Source: Sulfuricella denitrificans
GTDB taxonomy: Bacteria; Pseudomonadota; Gammaproteobacteria; Burkholderiales; Sulfuricellaceae
Direction: 5' to 3'
DNA: 64,000 nucleotides
NCBI GenBank assembly: GCA_002632355.1
Contig: NSJJ01000006.1
Coordinates: forward strand, 119,269 to 183,268
Position numbers and translations under genes: made by a program. The notes under the pieces are model-generated. The model ran no database searches, was not told the DNA's origin, and saw nothing but the letters and a program-made list of their open reading frames with translations. Shown piece by piece: positions 1-9,214 of the stretch. The first letter of the stretch is position 1. Each line of letters opens with the position of its first letter.

Positions 1-25
1 CCAGAACCAATATTTTCCTGGTCAC
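1..25 (-). CDS. Possible start of a further gene, cut by the window edge
   Basis: Reading leftward after the radical SAM gene that stops at 59, a GTG codon at 25-23 opens a frame of eight codons (MTRKILVL) before the window ends. Hydrophobic residues after a short basic start are typical of a Rossmann-type nucleotide-sugar enzyme, which would suit the locus. A purine-rich AAGGCGG lies about 13 nt upstream, which is a poor distance. Eight codons prove nothing; this is a guess that the operon continues. Confidence 0.2.
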
Positions 26-58
26 GACTTCAGTCACCGCCTTGCACCATCACCATTT

Positions 59-1309
59 TCAAGATTTATTATCCATGGCGGCTCGTTTTTTCTTTGGCTT
101 CGCTATCTGGATACCCGCCGGAACAAAGATTCTGTCCTTTGCCGGGCAGTAGTCACAAGCGTTTAATGCAGTTTTCCTGTACGCCATGGACCTAATTCCA
201 TCAACCAATTCGGGATTGCCAGACTCATATACAGTCAGATCCACAGAATCGGCATTGAATGTTGGAATCAAACCAAGGTTCTCAGTGAAATTTGAAAAGG
301 TACAACGGTGAACTTTACCGTTCATGATTTGACAGCAAATCATCGGGTTCGATACGCACTCCTGAAACATTGCATCATTTTCTTTTTCCCCTCGCTGCCT
401 TTCCTGTATCGGCGTCTGCATCCCCCAATCATTGTTCTCAGTGTAATTATAGTAATCAACAAAGATTCCATTCTTTGAACATGCGTCAGTCAATGGAGAA
501 ATCATGGTTGATGCTGGACCATAATCAGAAATAATTACACATGCGCCATTCCGCGCCATGGCACGCAGAACAGGCAGCTTGGGCACGATTGTTCCATTGG
601 TAACCAGATCGATGAAAAGCAAATTCGGAATACTGGAAACCTCTTCGACAATTTTCATGATTTCACGATGCATGAATGGTTCACCCCCCTGAAGGGCAAT
701 GTGGTGAACGATATCGAAGGCGCTACAGTACTTTCGGATATCCTCGACGATGTTGCTTACAGAATAGGTCTTCGGCGCTGCATTTTCTGGCACAAATGCG
801 CCACAATCTTTGCAGCACAACGTACATTTTTGAGTTACAACACAAGAGACTGAAGGTGAAAAACTAAGGGCGTCACGACCCTCGCCTGAGTAATATTTTC
901 CTATCGATTCCGCAAGCGCAGAATGATCGCAATTACGAGCCTCAATTTCGGTGAAATAGCTATAAATGCTTTGCGGAATAAAATATCGTATATCCTTTGC
1001 GCCGGCCGCCTTCAGGGTTGCCATTACAACACCAAGATTTTTTGGATTAAGCAGGCTCGGGAGGAAAACCGCTTCGGGATATTTTTCGATTGCCTCATTG
1101 ATGGGCAATACCTCCATACCCAGATAGGCACCCTGTTTATTGGGATTGCTGTCTGCAAAAGCAGCAATTGTTACACCATGGTAAGTCAACACTTGCGTCA
1201 AGTACCATCCACCCCGTGCTGCGCCAAAAATGACAACAGGCCTGTTTCCGGAGACAAGTTCAGATACGAGCGAAGACAATTCGTCGCGAAAAGTTTCGGC
1301 GATGCTCAT
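59..1309 (-). CDS. Radical SAM protein with N-terminal Rossmann-like module (paralogue A)
   Basis: The 416-residue product has two parts. Residues 22-110 form a small Rossmann-like module beginning VVIFGAARGGW, with the FADSNPNKQG segment typical of PglD_N-like sugar-enzyme domains. A radical SAM core follows, with the [4Fe-4S] cysteines C162, C166 and C169 (CxxxCxxC) and the GGEP motif. The C-terminus has further cysteines (CCQIMNGKVHRC and CDYC) suggesting an auxiliary cluster of SPASM type. Its start ATG overlaps the stop of the upstream paralogue (1306-2583) by 4 nt, so the two are translationally coupled. Substrate unknown; a role in glycan or sugar modification is inferred from context only. 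It is the most distal complete gene of the operon. Confidence 0.8.
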   Translation of the reverse strand: MSIAETFRDELSSLVSELVSGNRPVVIFGAARGGWYLTQVLTYHGVTIAAFADSNPNKQGAYLGMEVLPINEAIEKYPEAVFLPSLLNPKNLGVVMATLKAAGAKDIRYFIPQSIYSYFTEIEARNCDHSALAESIGKYYSGEGRDALSFSPSVSCVVTQKCTLCCKDCGAFVPENAAPKTYSVSNIVEDIRKYCSAFDIVHHIALQGGEPFMHREIMKIVEEVSSIPNLLFIDLVTNGTIVPKLPVLRAMARNGACVIISDYGPASTMISPLTDACSKNGIFVDYYNYTENNDWGMQTPIQERQRGEKENDAMFQECVSNPMICCQIMNGKVHRCTFSNFTENLGLIPTFNADSVDLTVYESGNPELVDGIRSMAYRKTALNACDYCPAKDRIFVPAGIQIAKPKKKRAAMDNKS

Positions 1310-2583
1310 ATCTGCCCGCCATTTTCAAGGATCATGCGATTTCTTTTTGAAAGTTGGATGGCAGGTTCGACCAGGGTTCCGCCCTCCGGGTCGCAATATT
1401 TGCAGACATTCATTGCTGTAGTTCGAGTCAGAAAAGCCCTGATATTTTGTATTCGTTCATCATTGCTGATGGCTGCATTCTTCAGTTCGACGGCATCGTC
1501 TTCCATTAATGGGATCAAGCCCTGAGCCGATGCATGAGCAGATAGTGGGCAACGGTACAGTTTTCCGTCCATAATTTGGCAGCAAATCCTGCTTGAGACG
1601 CATTGTTTATAAACCTCATCATTCTCCTGAACAGAACGATTGATTTGCCGGATAGGCGGAGACCTCGTCCATTTTTCACTTGGATCGACGAAATGAATAT
1701 CGCAAAAGATGTGGTGTTCTGAGCAGGCGCTGAAAACTTCTTTCTGGTGCCTGGATAACTTTCCATAGTCGCTCTGATGTAAATCAGCTCCCGACGATGA
1801 CAAATCGCGAAGCGTATCTTCCGAAGGAATTAGCTTCCCATTCGTAATAAGGTTTATAAACACCAAATTGGGAATTTTCGAGACTTCCCTGCAGATTCTG
1901 CCCAATTCAGGATGGAGAAAAGGCTCCCCGCCATGCAGGCTGATTTCCGGAACCAGATCAAATGCACTGCAGTACTGCTGGATATCCTTAACCAGTGCAT
2001 CTACAGCAAAATCCTGTGGCAATTCATAATAAGGAATCCGTTGGCCGCAATCGAAACAGCGAAGGTTACATTTCTGGGTTACCACGCCTGTCACAAAGGG
2101 AGAGACGAACAAACCATCGTCTACATAACCATAGGCATATGATTCTCTGGAATAATACGCTGACAACTTTCGCACAGTTTCAGCAAACACCCCCCGGTCA
2201 CATTCCCTTTTTGCAATGTCCATGAAATATGAATACAGAAAAACGTAGGCATCCGCATCTTGCACAGAAAACCCAAGCCCTGTGAGTTGATGTTTGATCT
2301 TTTGAAAGACTTCTCTGCGAAAAACTCCAATAAAAACCAATGCATCAGGAAAATTCTCATACAGATCCGCTGGTAAAAAAGTAGGATGCCCGTGATAAGT
2401 GTGCCCAGCCTTTTGGGGGTCGTTATCGCAAAATGCGGTAACCTTGATACCGTTCGCCTCAAGAACTTTCATCACATACCAGCCAGCTTTTGATGCGCCA
2501 AAGATGACTATCGGCCGCCCTTTGCCGGCGATCGCTTCGATACTGCGTGTCAGCATGTCATGGTAAGTGTTGGGAATCGCCAT
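1306..2583 (-). CDS. Radical SAM protein with N-terminal Rossmann-like module (paralogue B)
   Basis: This 425-residue protein is a close architectural paralogue of the 59-1309 product. It has an N-terminal Rossmann-like module (VIFGASKAGW near residue 26, then FCDNDPQKAG), radical SAM cysteines C172, C176 and C179 in KCNLRCFDC, a GGEP motif, and the same CCQIMDGKLYRC and CKYC cysteine pattern at the C-terminus. Such tandem duplication suggests two successive or alternative radical steps on related substrates. It overlaps the downstream paralogue by 4 nt and follows the FkbM-type gene after about 50 nt. A GAG-type ribosome binding site precedes the ATG. Function within glycan synthesis is inferred. 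Confidence 0.8.
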   Translation of the reverse strand: MAIPNTYHDMLTRSIEAIAGKGRPIVIFGASKAGWYVMKVLEANGIKVTAFCDNDPQKAGHTYHGHPTFLPADLYENFPDALVFIGVFRREVFQKIKHQLTGLGFSVQDADAYVFLYSYFMDIAKRECDRGVFAETVRKLSAYYSRESYAYGYVDDGLFVSPFVTGVVTQKCNLRCFDCGQRIPYYELPQDFAVDALVKDIQQYCSAFDLVPEISLHGGEPFLHPELGRICREVSKIPNLVFINLITNGKLIPSEDTLRDLSSSGADLHQSDYGKLSRHQKEVFSACSEHHIFCDIHFVDPSEKWTRSPPIRQINRSVQENDEVYKQCVSSRICCQIMDGKLYRCPLSAHASAQGLIPLMEDDAVELKNAAISNDERIQNIRAFLTRTTAMNVCKYCDPEGGTLVEPAIQLSKRNRMILENGGQI

Positions 2584-2634
2584 AAATATCTCGTTGATTA
2601 CGAATTAAGCTGGTGCACTAAGCCGCAAAAACAT

Positions 2635-3903
2635 TTAAGGAATAGCAAAAAAATCCGTATCGGCAAGATGATAGGTATTGTGTCTCAAATACATCCGATA
2701 ACCTGGGTTGAAGGAATGGGCTAGCAACGGAATTTCATATATCGCCTCCAGCGAATGGTAGGCACCCAAAGCAAGCTTGGGCTTGCAACCGGAAATGGTT
2801 TCTTTGGCGCCACGCAGGATTTTGGGAATGATATTGGCGCCAGGATCCATTTTAATCATAGTGACTGGACGCCCAGCCAGGAAATGATCAAGCGTTACAA
2901 TTTTGACTTCATGTTTACCTGCAACATGCTCAATCCCAACAGAAAATCGTTCCGCTTCATCTGAAGTCAGGAATTTAACCACACCGTCGGCTTCACCAAG
3001 TCCGAGTTGATGACATTCCACATTCCTTCTGTTACGGCATGACTCTATGAGTTTTGCATAACAGGGGGGATCCGGTTCAAACGCAATAATCGACCCGTAA
3101 CAAACGCCACGCTTGTCGCAGGCAGCAACAAAGGTTTCGATGGTGTCGCCATCGAAGGCGCCGACGTCAACAAAAATCTCGCCATCATCCAGACAAACAA
3201 CATCATTGTTGAAATAGTAGTAATCCTCTGTAGTCCCTTCGAAATTAAACATCCCGAACTGTCTATAGGGCTCGCTGAACTCTGTAATAAATTTTTTCAG
3301 AAGATCCAGATTCCCGCCAGATGCCATCAAGGCAAGCTTTGTTACAAGAAGGTCCTTTGATTTCTGATCTGACAGCAACTCATAACATTGCAGAATCCGG
3401 TCCGCGTCCCTTCGGATAACCTCGCTGAGGGTAACGGGATAATAGACTCCCCTGAAATCAGCAATGCATTGCTGACTACCGACCATGGAGAAAGAATAGA
3501 TATAGTCAGTATCGGTATCGGAAGGTTTACATAGGATGTCATTCTCCGAAATCCCTGCGGCTAGCAGTTGCTTGTATATCTGGGACTGATGTTTCTGGGA
3601 TGCGATGACAACCAGAAAATGATTCCCAAGCGCGCACATCTGTTCAATGGATATAACGGGCACACCGAGTACTTCCGCCCCGATTTTTCCCGGATCGTTA
3701 TCACAAATATAAGCTACCGAAATCGCCAATTCGCGTAGCGCACGCAAGAACTCCTTTCCAAGGCTCCCGGCGCCGAAAAGCACCACTTGCCTCTTGCCGC
3801 CAATAACATCTTCTTTCAGAGAACCAAACAAAACAGAAAGGAAATCTGCATCTTTCCGTGCGCCTTCCGCCATATCAAGTATTTCTGAAACCACATAATT
3901 CAT
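2635..3903 (-). CDS. FkbM-family methyltransferase with N-terminal Rossmann-like module
   Basis: The N-terminal third carries the locus-wide Rossmann-like module (VVLFGAGSLG, then ICDNDPGKIG). The C-terminal half is an FkbM-type SAM-dependent methyltransferase: FVDVGAFDGDT is the SAM-binding glycine loop and IIAFEPDPPC the following acidic strand. FkbM enzymes usually O-methylate sugars or small molecules. I chose the ATG at 3903 because AAAGGA sits 6 nt upstream; an in-frame ATG at 3933 would add ten residues but has no visible binding site. The gene lies between two radical SAM genes on the same strand. Target sugar unknown. Confidence 0.75.
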   Translation of the reverse strand: MNYVVSEILDMAEGARKDADFLSVLFGSLKEDVIGGKRQVVLFGAGSLGKEFLRALRELAISVAYICDNDPGKIGAEVLGVPVISIEQMCALGNHFLVVIASQKHQSQIYKQLLAAGISENDILCKPSDTDTDYIYSFSMVGSQQCIADFRGVYYPVTLSEVIRRDADRILQCYELLSDQKSKDLLVTKLALMASGGNLDLLKKFITEFSEPYRQFGMFNFEGTTEDYYYFNNDVVCLDDGEIFVDVGAFDGDTIETFVAACDKRGVCYGSIIAFEPDPPCYAKLIESCRNRRNVECHQLGLGEADGVVKFLTSDEAERFSVGIEHVAGKHEVKIVTLDHFLAGRPVTMIKMDPGANIIPKILRGAKETISGCKPKLALGAYHSLEAIYEIPLLAHSFNPGYRMYLRHNTYHLADTDFFAIP

Positions 3904-3936
3904 CTGAAATCCTTTAATTGTATTCAAGGCCAAGAA

Positions 3937-5421
3937 TCAGCGTGCGATTGAATATTCATCTGGTTGATATATTGTGACAGGCGTTGAATCATTGAGTTGA
4001 GCCAGGATGGTGCGTGCGATATCGTAGCGATGATGTTCCGGTGCAGCGACGACCACCATATCCGGAGATAGGCCCTGCAGGGCCGAATAGGGTGAAACTT
4101 TGATTCCATCAACAAATTTGCCGTGAAGCACGGCATCGCGGTCAAAAAACCCCACAATTTCCGCACCATCGAGCTCGGGGCTAGCCAGAAGCTGACGCGA
4201 CAAAGTGCAGGCAGGCGCCAGCGCCAGGCGTTTACCCGCCAGTGACAAGGTCTGCCATTCCTGCCCTGACTGACGGATTCGCAAGGGTGAGACAGTAAAA
4301 CTCGCCACTTCCCCGGTAGCTACACTGTTGCCTGATTCGCGAAAATCTTCCAGAAGAAGGTGCCCTTCCACATTTTTGCGCTCTTTTCTCAGTCGTTCTA
4401 TTTCTGCTTTTGCCGATTGCAGAAGCACCTTGCCCTGCAAGCTGACGACGGCCAGATGCTTTTCAGGAAAATGAATGGCCTCGAGCCCATGCTTTTCAAG
4501 CATGAGATAGGTTTTTGCGTATGCTGCGATATGCCCTGTGTAATCGTGTCCGCCGAAATCTTCGCAATCCCCCGGCAAATTGCACAGGGGGTCGAAATCG
4601 AAGGTCAACCAGACTTCCTGTGGCCGGATTGCCAGCATGGCATAACTGAATCCAGCCACATCATCGTCACCGCAGTTGTCCTGGCTGAAAATGTATTTCA
4701 CCGAAACCTGGCCGCCCCCCTGGTTACCTGCATGGGAATAGCGCGCAATATTCTCCAGAACATCAGCATAACGCTTACTCTTCTTGATTTTTTCGTAGCT
4801 GGAAGGCGTCCCGGCATCGAGAGAAGCGCACACCCAGCGGATCGTCCCCCGGGCGAGGCCGTCATAGACGGACTGCCGGTAAATGACGGCGTTAGTGTAA
4901 AGAAACACCCTGATGCGCCGCGAAGCGAAATAATCGATGTAATCATCGAAATCCTTCAGCAGCGTCGGCTCGCCGCCGTTGAAATCCACAGCGGCATCCC
5001 AGACTACATCCTCGGGAGAAAACAGGCGGAGCACGGTAAGTGCGTCGTATTTTGCCTCGGCAAACGAATCGAACTGAGTGTAGCCGCAGAAATTGCAGCG
5101 CAGATTACAGGTCGTGGTTGCGGCCAGATCGATATGTCCCAGCCGGTCGAAACGCACCTCCTCGGGTTTTTTCAGAACGACCATGTGGCAGTGCTTGCAC
5201 GGTGTTTCGCTATGATCGTCATTCAGGAGGTCGAAAATCCAGCGCCTCTTCTCGGCGATCATTTCACGAGTGATCGTTGTCGCGGCAGCTTCTTCGGCCG
5301 TCCAGTATATGGGAGATGAAAAAGGGCCAAGCTGGCAGGCGTGAATCCCCTCCTGCCCGAGGCGCAGCCCGCTTTCAAGCTTGGGGCAGGATTTAACAAA
5401 CCCCGTTTCAGAAGTTGTCAT
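3937..5421 (-). CDS. Radical SAM protein with C-terminal Rossmann-like module
   Basis: The product (494 residues from the chosen start) has an N-terminal CKHC pair at residues 75-78 and a radical SAM cluster motif C105-C109-C112 in CNLRCNFC, with FNGGEPT downstream. The last 100 residues repeat the Rossmann-like module seen at the N-terminus of its neighbours (GFFDRDAVLHGK, then PDMVVVAAPEH), here moved to the C-terminus. I chose the ATG at 5421 because it overlaps the SDR stop codon by 4 nt and has CAGGAAAAG upstream; an earlier ATG at 5457 would overlap by 40 nt. The linker region near residues 300-390 holds a lysine/arginine-rich helix. Substrate unknown. Confidence 0.75.
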   Translation of the reverse strand: MTTSETGFVKSCPKLESGLRLGQEGIHACQLGPFSSPIYWTAEEAAATTITREMIAEKRRWIFDLLNDDHSETPCKHCHMVVLKKPEEVRFDRLGHIDLAATTTCNLRCNFCGYTQFDSFAEAKYDALTVLRLFSPEDVVWDAAVDFNGGEPTLLKDFDDYIDYFASRRIRVFLYTNAVIYRQSVYDGLARGTIRWVCASLDAGTPSSYEKIKKSKRYADVLENIARYSHAGNQGGGQVSVKYIFSQDNCGDDDVAGFSYAMLAIRPQEVWLTFDFDPLCNLPGDCEDFGGHDYTGHIAAYAKTYLMLEKHGLEAIHFPEKHLAVVSLQGKVLLQSAKAEIERLRKERKNVEGHLLLEDFRESGNSVATGEVASFTVSPLRIRQSGQEWQTLSLAGKRLALAPACTLSRQLLASPELDGAEIVGFFDRDAVLHGKFVDGIKVSPYSALQGLSPDMVVVAAPEHHRYDIARTILAQLNDSTPVTIYQPDEYSIAR

Positions 5422-6584
5422 ATGCTTTTCCTGACAGTCAATGGGTCCGGTGCACACGCCCCGATAAAAATTGCTTTCCTAATCGCATCCTCGATACTCA
5501 TCCCCGTGTAATCCTGGGCGGCAAACCAGCCTCCGCTGACATTCCCATCGATCACTGCCCCCAACAGGGCTCCGGGCAGAACGCTTTCAACCCCGTTGGG
5601 CGCCACCGCCCCGCCCATGTCCGTGCGTAGCCAGCCCGGGTCGAGCAAAGACATCTGGACACCGGTTCCGGCGAGTTCGGACTGGAGATCGAACACGAAC
5701 TTGTCGAGCGCCGCCTTGCTACAGGCATAAGCCATTTCAGCCGGACGTCTCTGGATGCTGCTGCTGATATTGACCACTCTGCCGAAGCCACGTTCGATCA
5801 TGGAAGGAATCAGTTGCTGACTCAGGCGAACCGGAGCAATCAGGTTGACGGCATAGCTGGCGTGGTATGCCTCTGCCGGCATCTGCCAGAAGCCGCCATA
5901 ATCCGACGGCGAGATCCCTGCGTTATTGAACAGAATATCGATGGGCGGGGCTGAGTCCCTAAGCCATCCGGCAAGCGCTTCGAGTTCATCGCTTTTTCCA
6001 AGATCGCCGGCCACAGCCACGGCCTCGACCCCGAGTTCCCTGCAACACCAAACAGTTTGCTCCGTATGTTCCAGCACCCGCCCATGAATGACCACATTGG
6101 CGCCCTGACGGGCCAGGGCAATGGCAATCTGGCGCCCGATACCGCGTGTAGATCCGGTGACAAGCGCCCATCTGCCCTGAAGCGAAAGTACCCTGACATC
6201 CGCAACTGCACTGTCCTGACGTCTGATGCTGCCGACCCGATGGTAAGACCGTTCAAAATTCACGACAAAAATATTGTCGAATCCCATCTCTTCGAGCCGA
6301 ATACAAATCTTTTCAAAATTCCGGACGCAGATGACGACCAGAACCCCTTCCCTGCGCTCAGGCAATTCGTGTGGAGAAACGCATGGAATGCCGAAAAAAG
6401 ATCTTCCCCATTTGGCTGGCGCATTATCGCAAAGCATATCCGGGCTGCGGCCCACGGCGAGTACGAGCTGCGAATAACAATCCTCGAACAAAGTGCCAAG
6501 ACCGAAAAAACAGATTTGCTCAGCCTTCATCGCGGCTTGCCGCAGATCTGCAGCTGCTTCGGAGAGAATAAAGTGCCCGATCAT
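5418..6584 (-). CDS. Short-chain dehydrogenase/reductase fused to Rossmann-like module
   Basis: Residues 1-125 form the shared module (ICFFGLGTLFED, LCDNAPAKWG, GIPCVSP). Residues 130-388 are a classical SDR with the cofactor motif TGSTRGIG, NNAG, a serine-rich ISSS strand and the catalytic YACSK (YxxxK). It is therefore probably an active NAD(P)-dependent oxidoreductase. In yersiniose-type pathways an SDR-like reductase (YerF) reduces the ketone left by the TPP enzyme, and this gene is one candidate for that step, but nothing in the sequence proves the substrate. It overlaps the downstream radical SAM gene by 4 nt and follows the glycosyltransferase gene by 9 nt. Confidence 0.75.
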   Translation of the reverse strand: MIGHFILSEAAADLRQAAMKAEQICFFGLGTLFEDCYSQLVLAVGRSPDMLCDNAPAKWGRSFFGIPCVSPHELPERREGVLVVICVRNFEKICIRLEEMGFDNIFVVNFERSYHRVGSIRRQDSAVADVRVLSLQGRWALVTGSTRGIGRQIAIALARQGANVVIHGRVLEHTEQTVWCCRELGVEAVAVAGDLGKSDELEALAGWLRDSAPPIDILFNNAGISPSDYGGFWQMPAEAYHASYAVNLIAPVRLSQQLIPSMIERGFGRVVNISSSIQRRPAEMAYACSKAALDKFVFDLQSELAGTGVQMSLLDPGWLRTDMGGAVAPNGVESVLPGALLGAVIDGNVSGGWFAAQDYTGMSIEDAIRKAIFIGACAPDPLTVRKSI

Positions 6585-6593
6585 CGAGAACGA

Positions 6594-7670
6594 TCAGCCC
6601 AGAGAAAGCGGTTTGCTGCCCGGAGGCGGATCATAGGAAATGGTTCTCGACACCAGGTTGTTTTCGGACACGAGTTTGTCGAGCAGCCGGGCTTTTTCTT
6701 CGACATCCGCCATCCAGTAAGTCGCGAGCTTCATGAAAATTTCGTCCTCAGAAATTTCCGGGAAAAGCGCAGCCGACAGATGGAAATATTTAAAGGCATT
6801 TCTCTCGCTGCCGGCAATCAGTGCGCGAACACTGTAGCGCAAAGCCAGGCGTGAAATCTTCTCGACTGAAGCCGGGAGCCGGTCGATGACATTCTGGTGG
6901 CCATAGGATGCTGCCATATCGACGAACTGGAGATTGAGCACATAAGGGCCGATAACTTCCATCATATTGTCTGCTGCGCGAAAGGAATCATTGCCCAGAT
7001 GCAGGCGGTGCAGCATCAGAGGGGTACTGACATATATGATCGGGTGTTCGCAGGTGATATTGAAGTCCATGATGCGCGTGCCGTAGTAACGTGCCGCCAG
7101 CCCGCCGATGACTGTTTTTTCATGGGTCATCATTTTGCGGTACATGATCTGCGAAACGGCAGGGTTCACGGCAGCCATCATGTAAACAGCCGCTTGAGCC
7201 GCACCTGGAATCTTGCAAGTCTGGTTGTAAAAGGGCGCTTCCTCGACATGTGTCCCATGCTCGTCGAGAATGGTTCGATGAACCAGGGCAAAGCCGGCAT
7301 CCAGATTCGACTCCAGGGCTTCGACACAGGTTTTCGTAAAATCCGGGAGGAGCGCATCGTCCGAGCACAATTCCACAAAATACTGGCCGCGCGCGTTCAC
7401 CCAGCAATTGTTGAAATTGGCATCTGTCCCGAAATTTTGCCGGTTACGCGCGACAAAAAAGATGTTCGGATAGCGTTTCTGGTATTCCAGCGCGATTTCC
7501 CACGATTCGTCGCTAGAGGCGTTATCGGAAAAATTGATCTCGATATTGTCGTAGGTCTGGGCAAGCACGCTGTCGAAGCACTCTCTCAGGTACCTGCCGT
7601 AGTTGTAATTGAATATGAGCATGCTGACGAGGGGGCGGCTCGGGTCATTCAGCCTCGGATTAAGGCTCAT
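6594..7670 (-). CDS. Family 2 glycosyltransferase
   Basis: The 358-residue protein begins with the GT-A fold signature LVSMLIFNYN and continues with SVLAQTY and FSDNASSD, which contains the first conserved acidic pair of GT2 enzymes. CSDDALLPDF near residue 110 supplies the DXD-like metal/sugar-nucleotide motif. It should transfer a sugar from a nucleotide donor to a growing glycan, on the cytoplasmic face of the membrane. There is no membrane segment. AAAGGAAA is placed well before the ATG. It is the only obvious glycosyltransferase in the locus, so other transferases must lie outside the window. Donor and acceptor are unknown. Confidence 0.8.
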   Translation of the reverse strand: MSLNPRLNDPSRPLVSMLIFNYNYGRYLRECFDSVLAQTYDNIEINFSDNASSDESWEIALEYQKRYPNIFFVARNRQNFGTDANFNNCWVNARGQYFVELCSDDALLPDFTKTCVEALESNLDAGFALVHRTILDEHGTHVEEAPFYNQTCKIPGAAQAAVYMMAAVNPAVSQIMYRKMMTHEKTVIGGLAARYYGTRIMDFNITCEHPIIYVSTPLMLHRLHLGNDSFRAADNMMEVIGPYVLNLQFVDMAASYGHQNVIDRLPASVEKISRLALRYSVRALIAGSERNAFKYFHLSAALFPEISEDEIFMKLATYWMADVEEKARLLDKLVSENNLVSRTISYDPPPGSKPLSLG

Positions 7671-7707
7671 CGTGTTTCCTTTCTCTACTCATGGGAAGAT
7701 TAGTTAT

Positions 7708-8364
7708 CTATAAAAAATCAGCGGGATGGTTCAGCCATCTCCATCTGGCATCCATTTGTCCGCGCTCCAGTCCGCCATAGCCCCAGGAAGCATAAAAAAA
7801 AGCCAGTCCATTGGCATCGGCGGCATGGCCATCTTCGAGTTTGTCGCCGACATAACAGGTTCTCGCCGAATCGATTCCCTGTTCCCCGATTTGTTTCGAC
7901 AGCAACTGGGCCTTTCCGGGCAGACGCGGCTCCACCATATCCAGCGCATAAACCGATGCAAACCGGTCTTGCCAGCCCAGTTTCTCGATGATGGCCCGGG
8001 TGACAGAAAGGCGCTTATTGGTGCTGACATGCATTGGAACACCCGTCTCCATGAAACGCTCCAGCATCGTCTCGACACCAGGATAAGCATGCGTCGAGGC
8101 CACGCCGGCGCTGTCGTAATGATGCTTGAATTTTTCAGTCAGAAGCCGGATCAGGGCAGCATCGCTGCTGCCGCTGATCCGCATCAGGGTCTCGGCCAGG
8201 GGGGGGCCGATCAGGTTCGAATCGAGAGGGACGCAAGACACGATGCCCGCATCGTTCATTGCGGCAGAAAAAGCCTCAAGGATGCCGGGAGCGGAATCGA
8301 TGAGTGTGCCGTCAAAATCAAAAACGAACACCCCGATTTCATCTTTTCGAATCAGCAAGGACAA
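7708..8364 (-). CDS. HAD-superfamily phosphatase (phosphoglycolate phosphatase-like)
   Basis: FVFDFDGTLIDS is HAD motif I with both catalytic aspartates; HVSTNKR supplies motif II; a lysine region and YVGDKLEDGHAA supply motifs III and IV. The length of about 218 residues and the cap between motifs I and II match Gph/PGMB-type phosphatases. In this setting it probably dephosphorylates a sugar phosphate made in the pathway, for example the product of the NeuB-type enzyme, but that is inference. No ATG is available at the right place. TTG at 8364 or TTG at 8358 (better spaced from AGGA) is the likely start. Confidence 0.75.
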   Translation of the reverse strand: MSLLIRKDEIGVFVFDFDGTLIDSAPGILEAFSAAMNDAGIVSCVPLDSNLIGPPLAETLMRISGSSDAALIRLLTEKFKHHYDSAGVASTHAYPGVETMLERFMETGVPMHVSTNKRLSVTRAIIEKLGWQDRFASVYALDMVEPRLPGKAQLLSKQIGEQGIDSARTCYVGDKLEDGHAADANGLAFFYASWGYGGLERGQMDARWRWLNHPADFL

Positions 8365-8370
8365 TTCCTG

Positions 8371-9192
8371 CTAACCGAGCACAACCAGACCGCTTGCCCA
8401 GTATTCGGCAACCTGGTTGAAATGAACCCTGCGATTGAATGTCAGATTGTAGCCATACGACTCGAAATGATATCCGACCTGGTCTTTTTCTCCCGACAAG
8501 GCGGCCAGCCAGAGAAGTGGAGGATAACCATCCGTTCTGAGCAGCAGGTCCGGAGCCGCAATCAGTGCTGCGCAGGTATCGAAACCGCCTGCGAGCAGAA
8601 ACCGTTCTGGCATGGAAGAAATCTGCTCGATCGCGGCAGGGACTGAATATTCTGATAGGCAGGGAAAATAATATCCAACAACCTGATCCTGCTGCATGGC
8701 ATCCACCAGGCGCTCGTGGCGTGATCCAGGGGCGATGCTGAGCTTGCCGGCAAGACCATCCTTGTGATGGTTTATAAAACCATATTGCGGCAGCTTGTCA
8801 TCGAAAGACTCATGCACCGCTTTCAGGTAAGTACTCTCAAGTGCCTCGCCATAGTCAGCGTAGGCCACCTTGGGCAAGAGGAAGGGTATGCGTACGCCAT
8901 CAGCAATGCCCTTTGTTGCGGAATCACTCCGCAAATTCTGCAATATGGCCTCGGCGCGTTGCTCGAAAGCCTCCGCCGACATCCCGCCGGAAATCCCGAG
9001 AAATTTTCTTGTTCGTGCATAAATATCGCCATAACTGATTTCAGGCTGCACGATGGAAAAATAGCGCCGGGTTTTCCGGTGAACGGCCGCAGCCAGGCCG
9101 GAAGAAGGGATGCAACGGCCATGTTCATCAAACAAGGGGAAAACGCTTACGGCCGGTTCGTGTTCCATTACTGCAAGTCCATTATTGTTCAT
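8371..9192 (-). CDS. Protein of unknown function in the glycan locus
   Basis: I do not recognise this product of about 273 residues. It has no signal peptide, membrane segment or familiar catalytic motif. Visible features are an acidic start, FSIVQPEISYGD, repeated aromatic residues (YYFPCLSEY, YHFESYGYNL) and a GGFDTC stretch near residue 200. It sits between the HAD phosphatase and a radical SAM gene with short gaps on the same strand, so it probably acts in the same pathway. The start is ATG 9192; a GTG at 9198 is two codons earlier. Codon use resembles its neighbours. Confidence 0.6.
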   Translation of the reverse strand: MNNNGLAVMEHEPAVSVFPLFDEHGRCIPSSGLAAAVHRKTRRYFSIVQPEISYGDIYARTRKFLGISGGMSAEAFEQRAEAILQNLRSDSATKGIADGVRIPFLLPKVAYADYGEALESTYLKAVHESFDDKLPQYGFINHHKDGLAGKLSIAPGSRHERLVDAMQQDQVVGYYFPCLSEYSVPAAIEQISSMPERFLLAGGFDTCAALIAAPDLLLRTDGYPPLLWLAALSGEKDQVGYHFESYGYNLTFNRRVHFNQVAEYWASGLVVLG

Positions 9193-9214
9193 ATACACAC
9201 CATTTCATTAAACA

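Noticed and set aside
4360..5319. Plus-strand open frame of 319 codons opposite the radical SAM gene
   Set aside because: Composition and lack of any domain mark it as antisense noise to the 3937-5421 gene.
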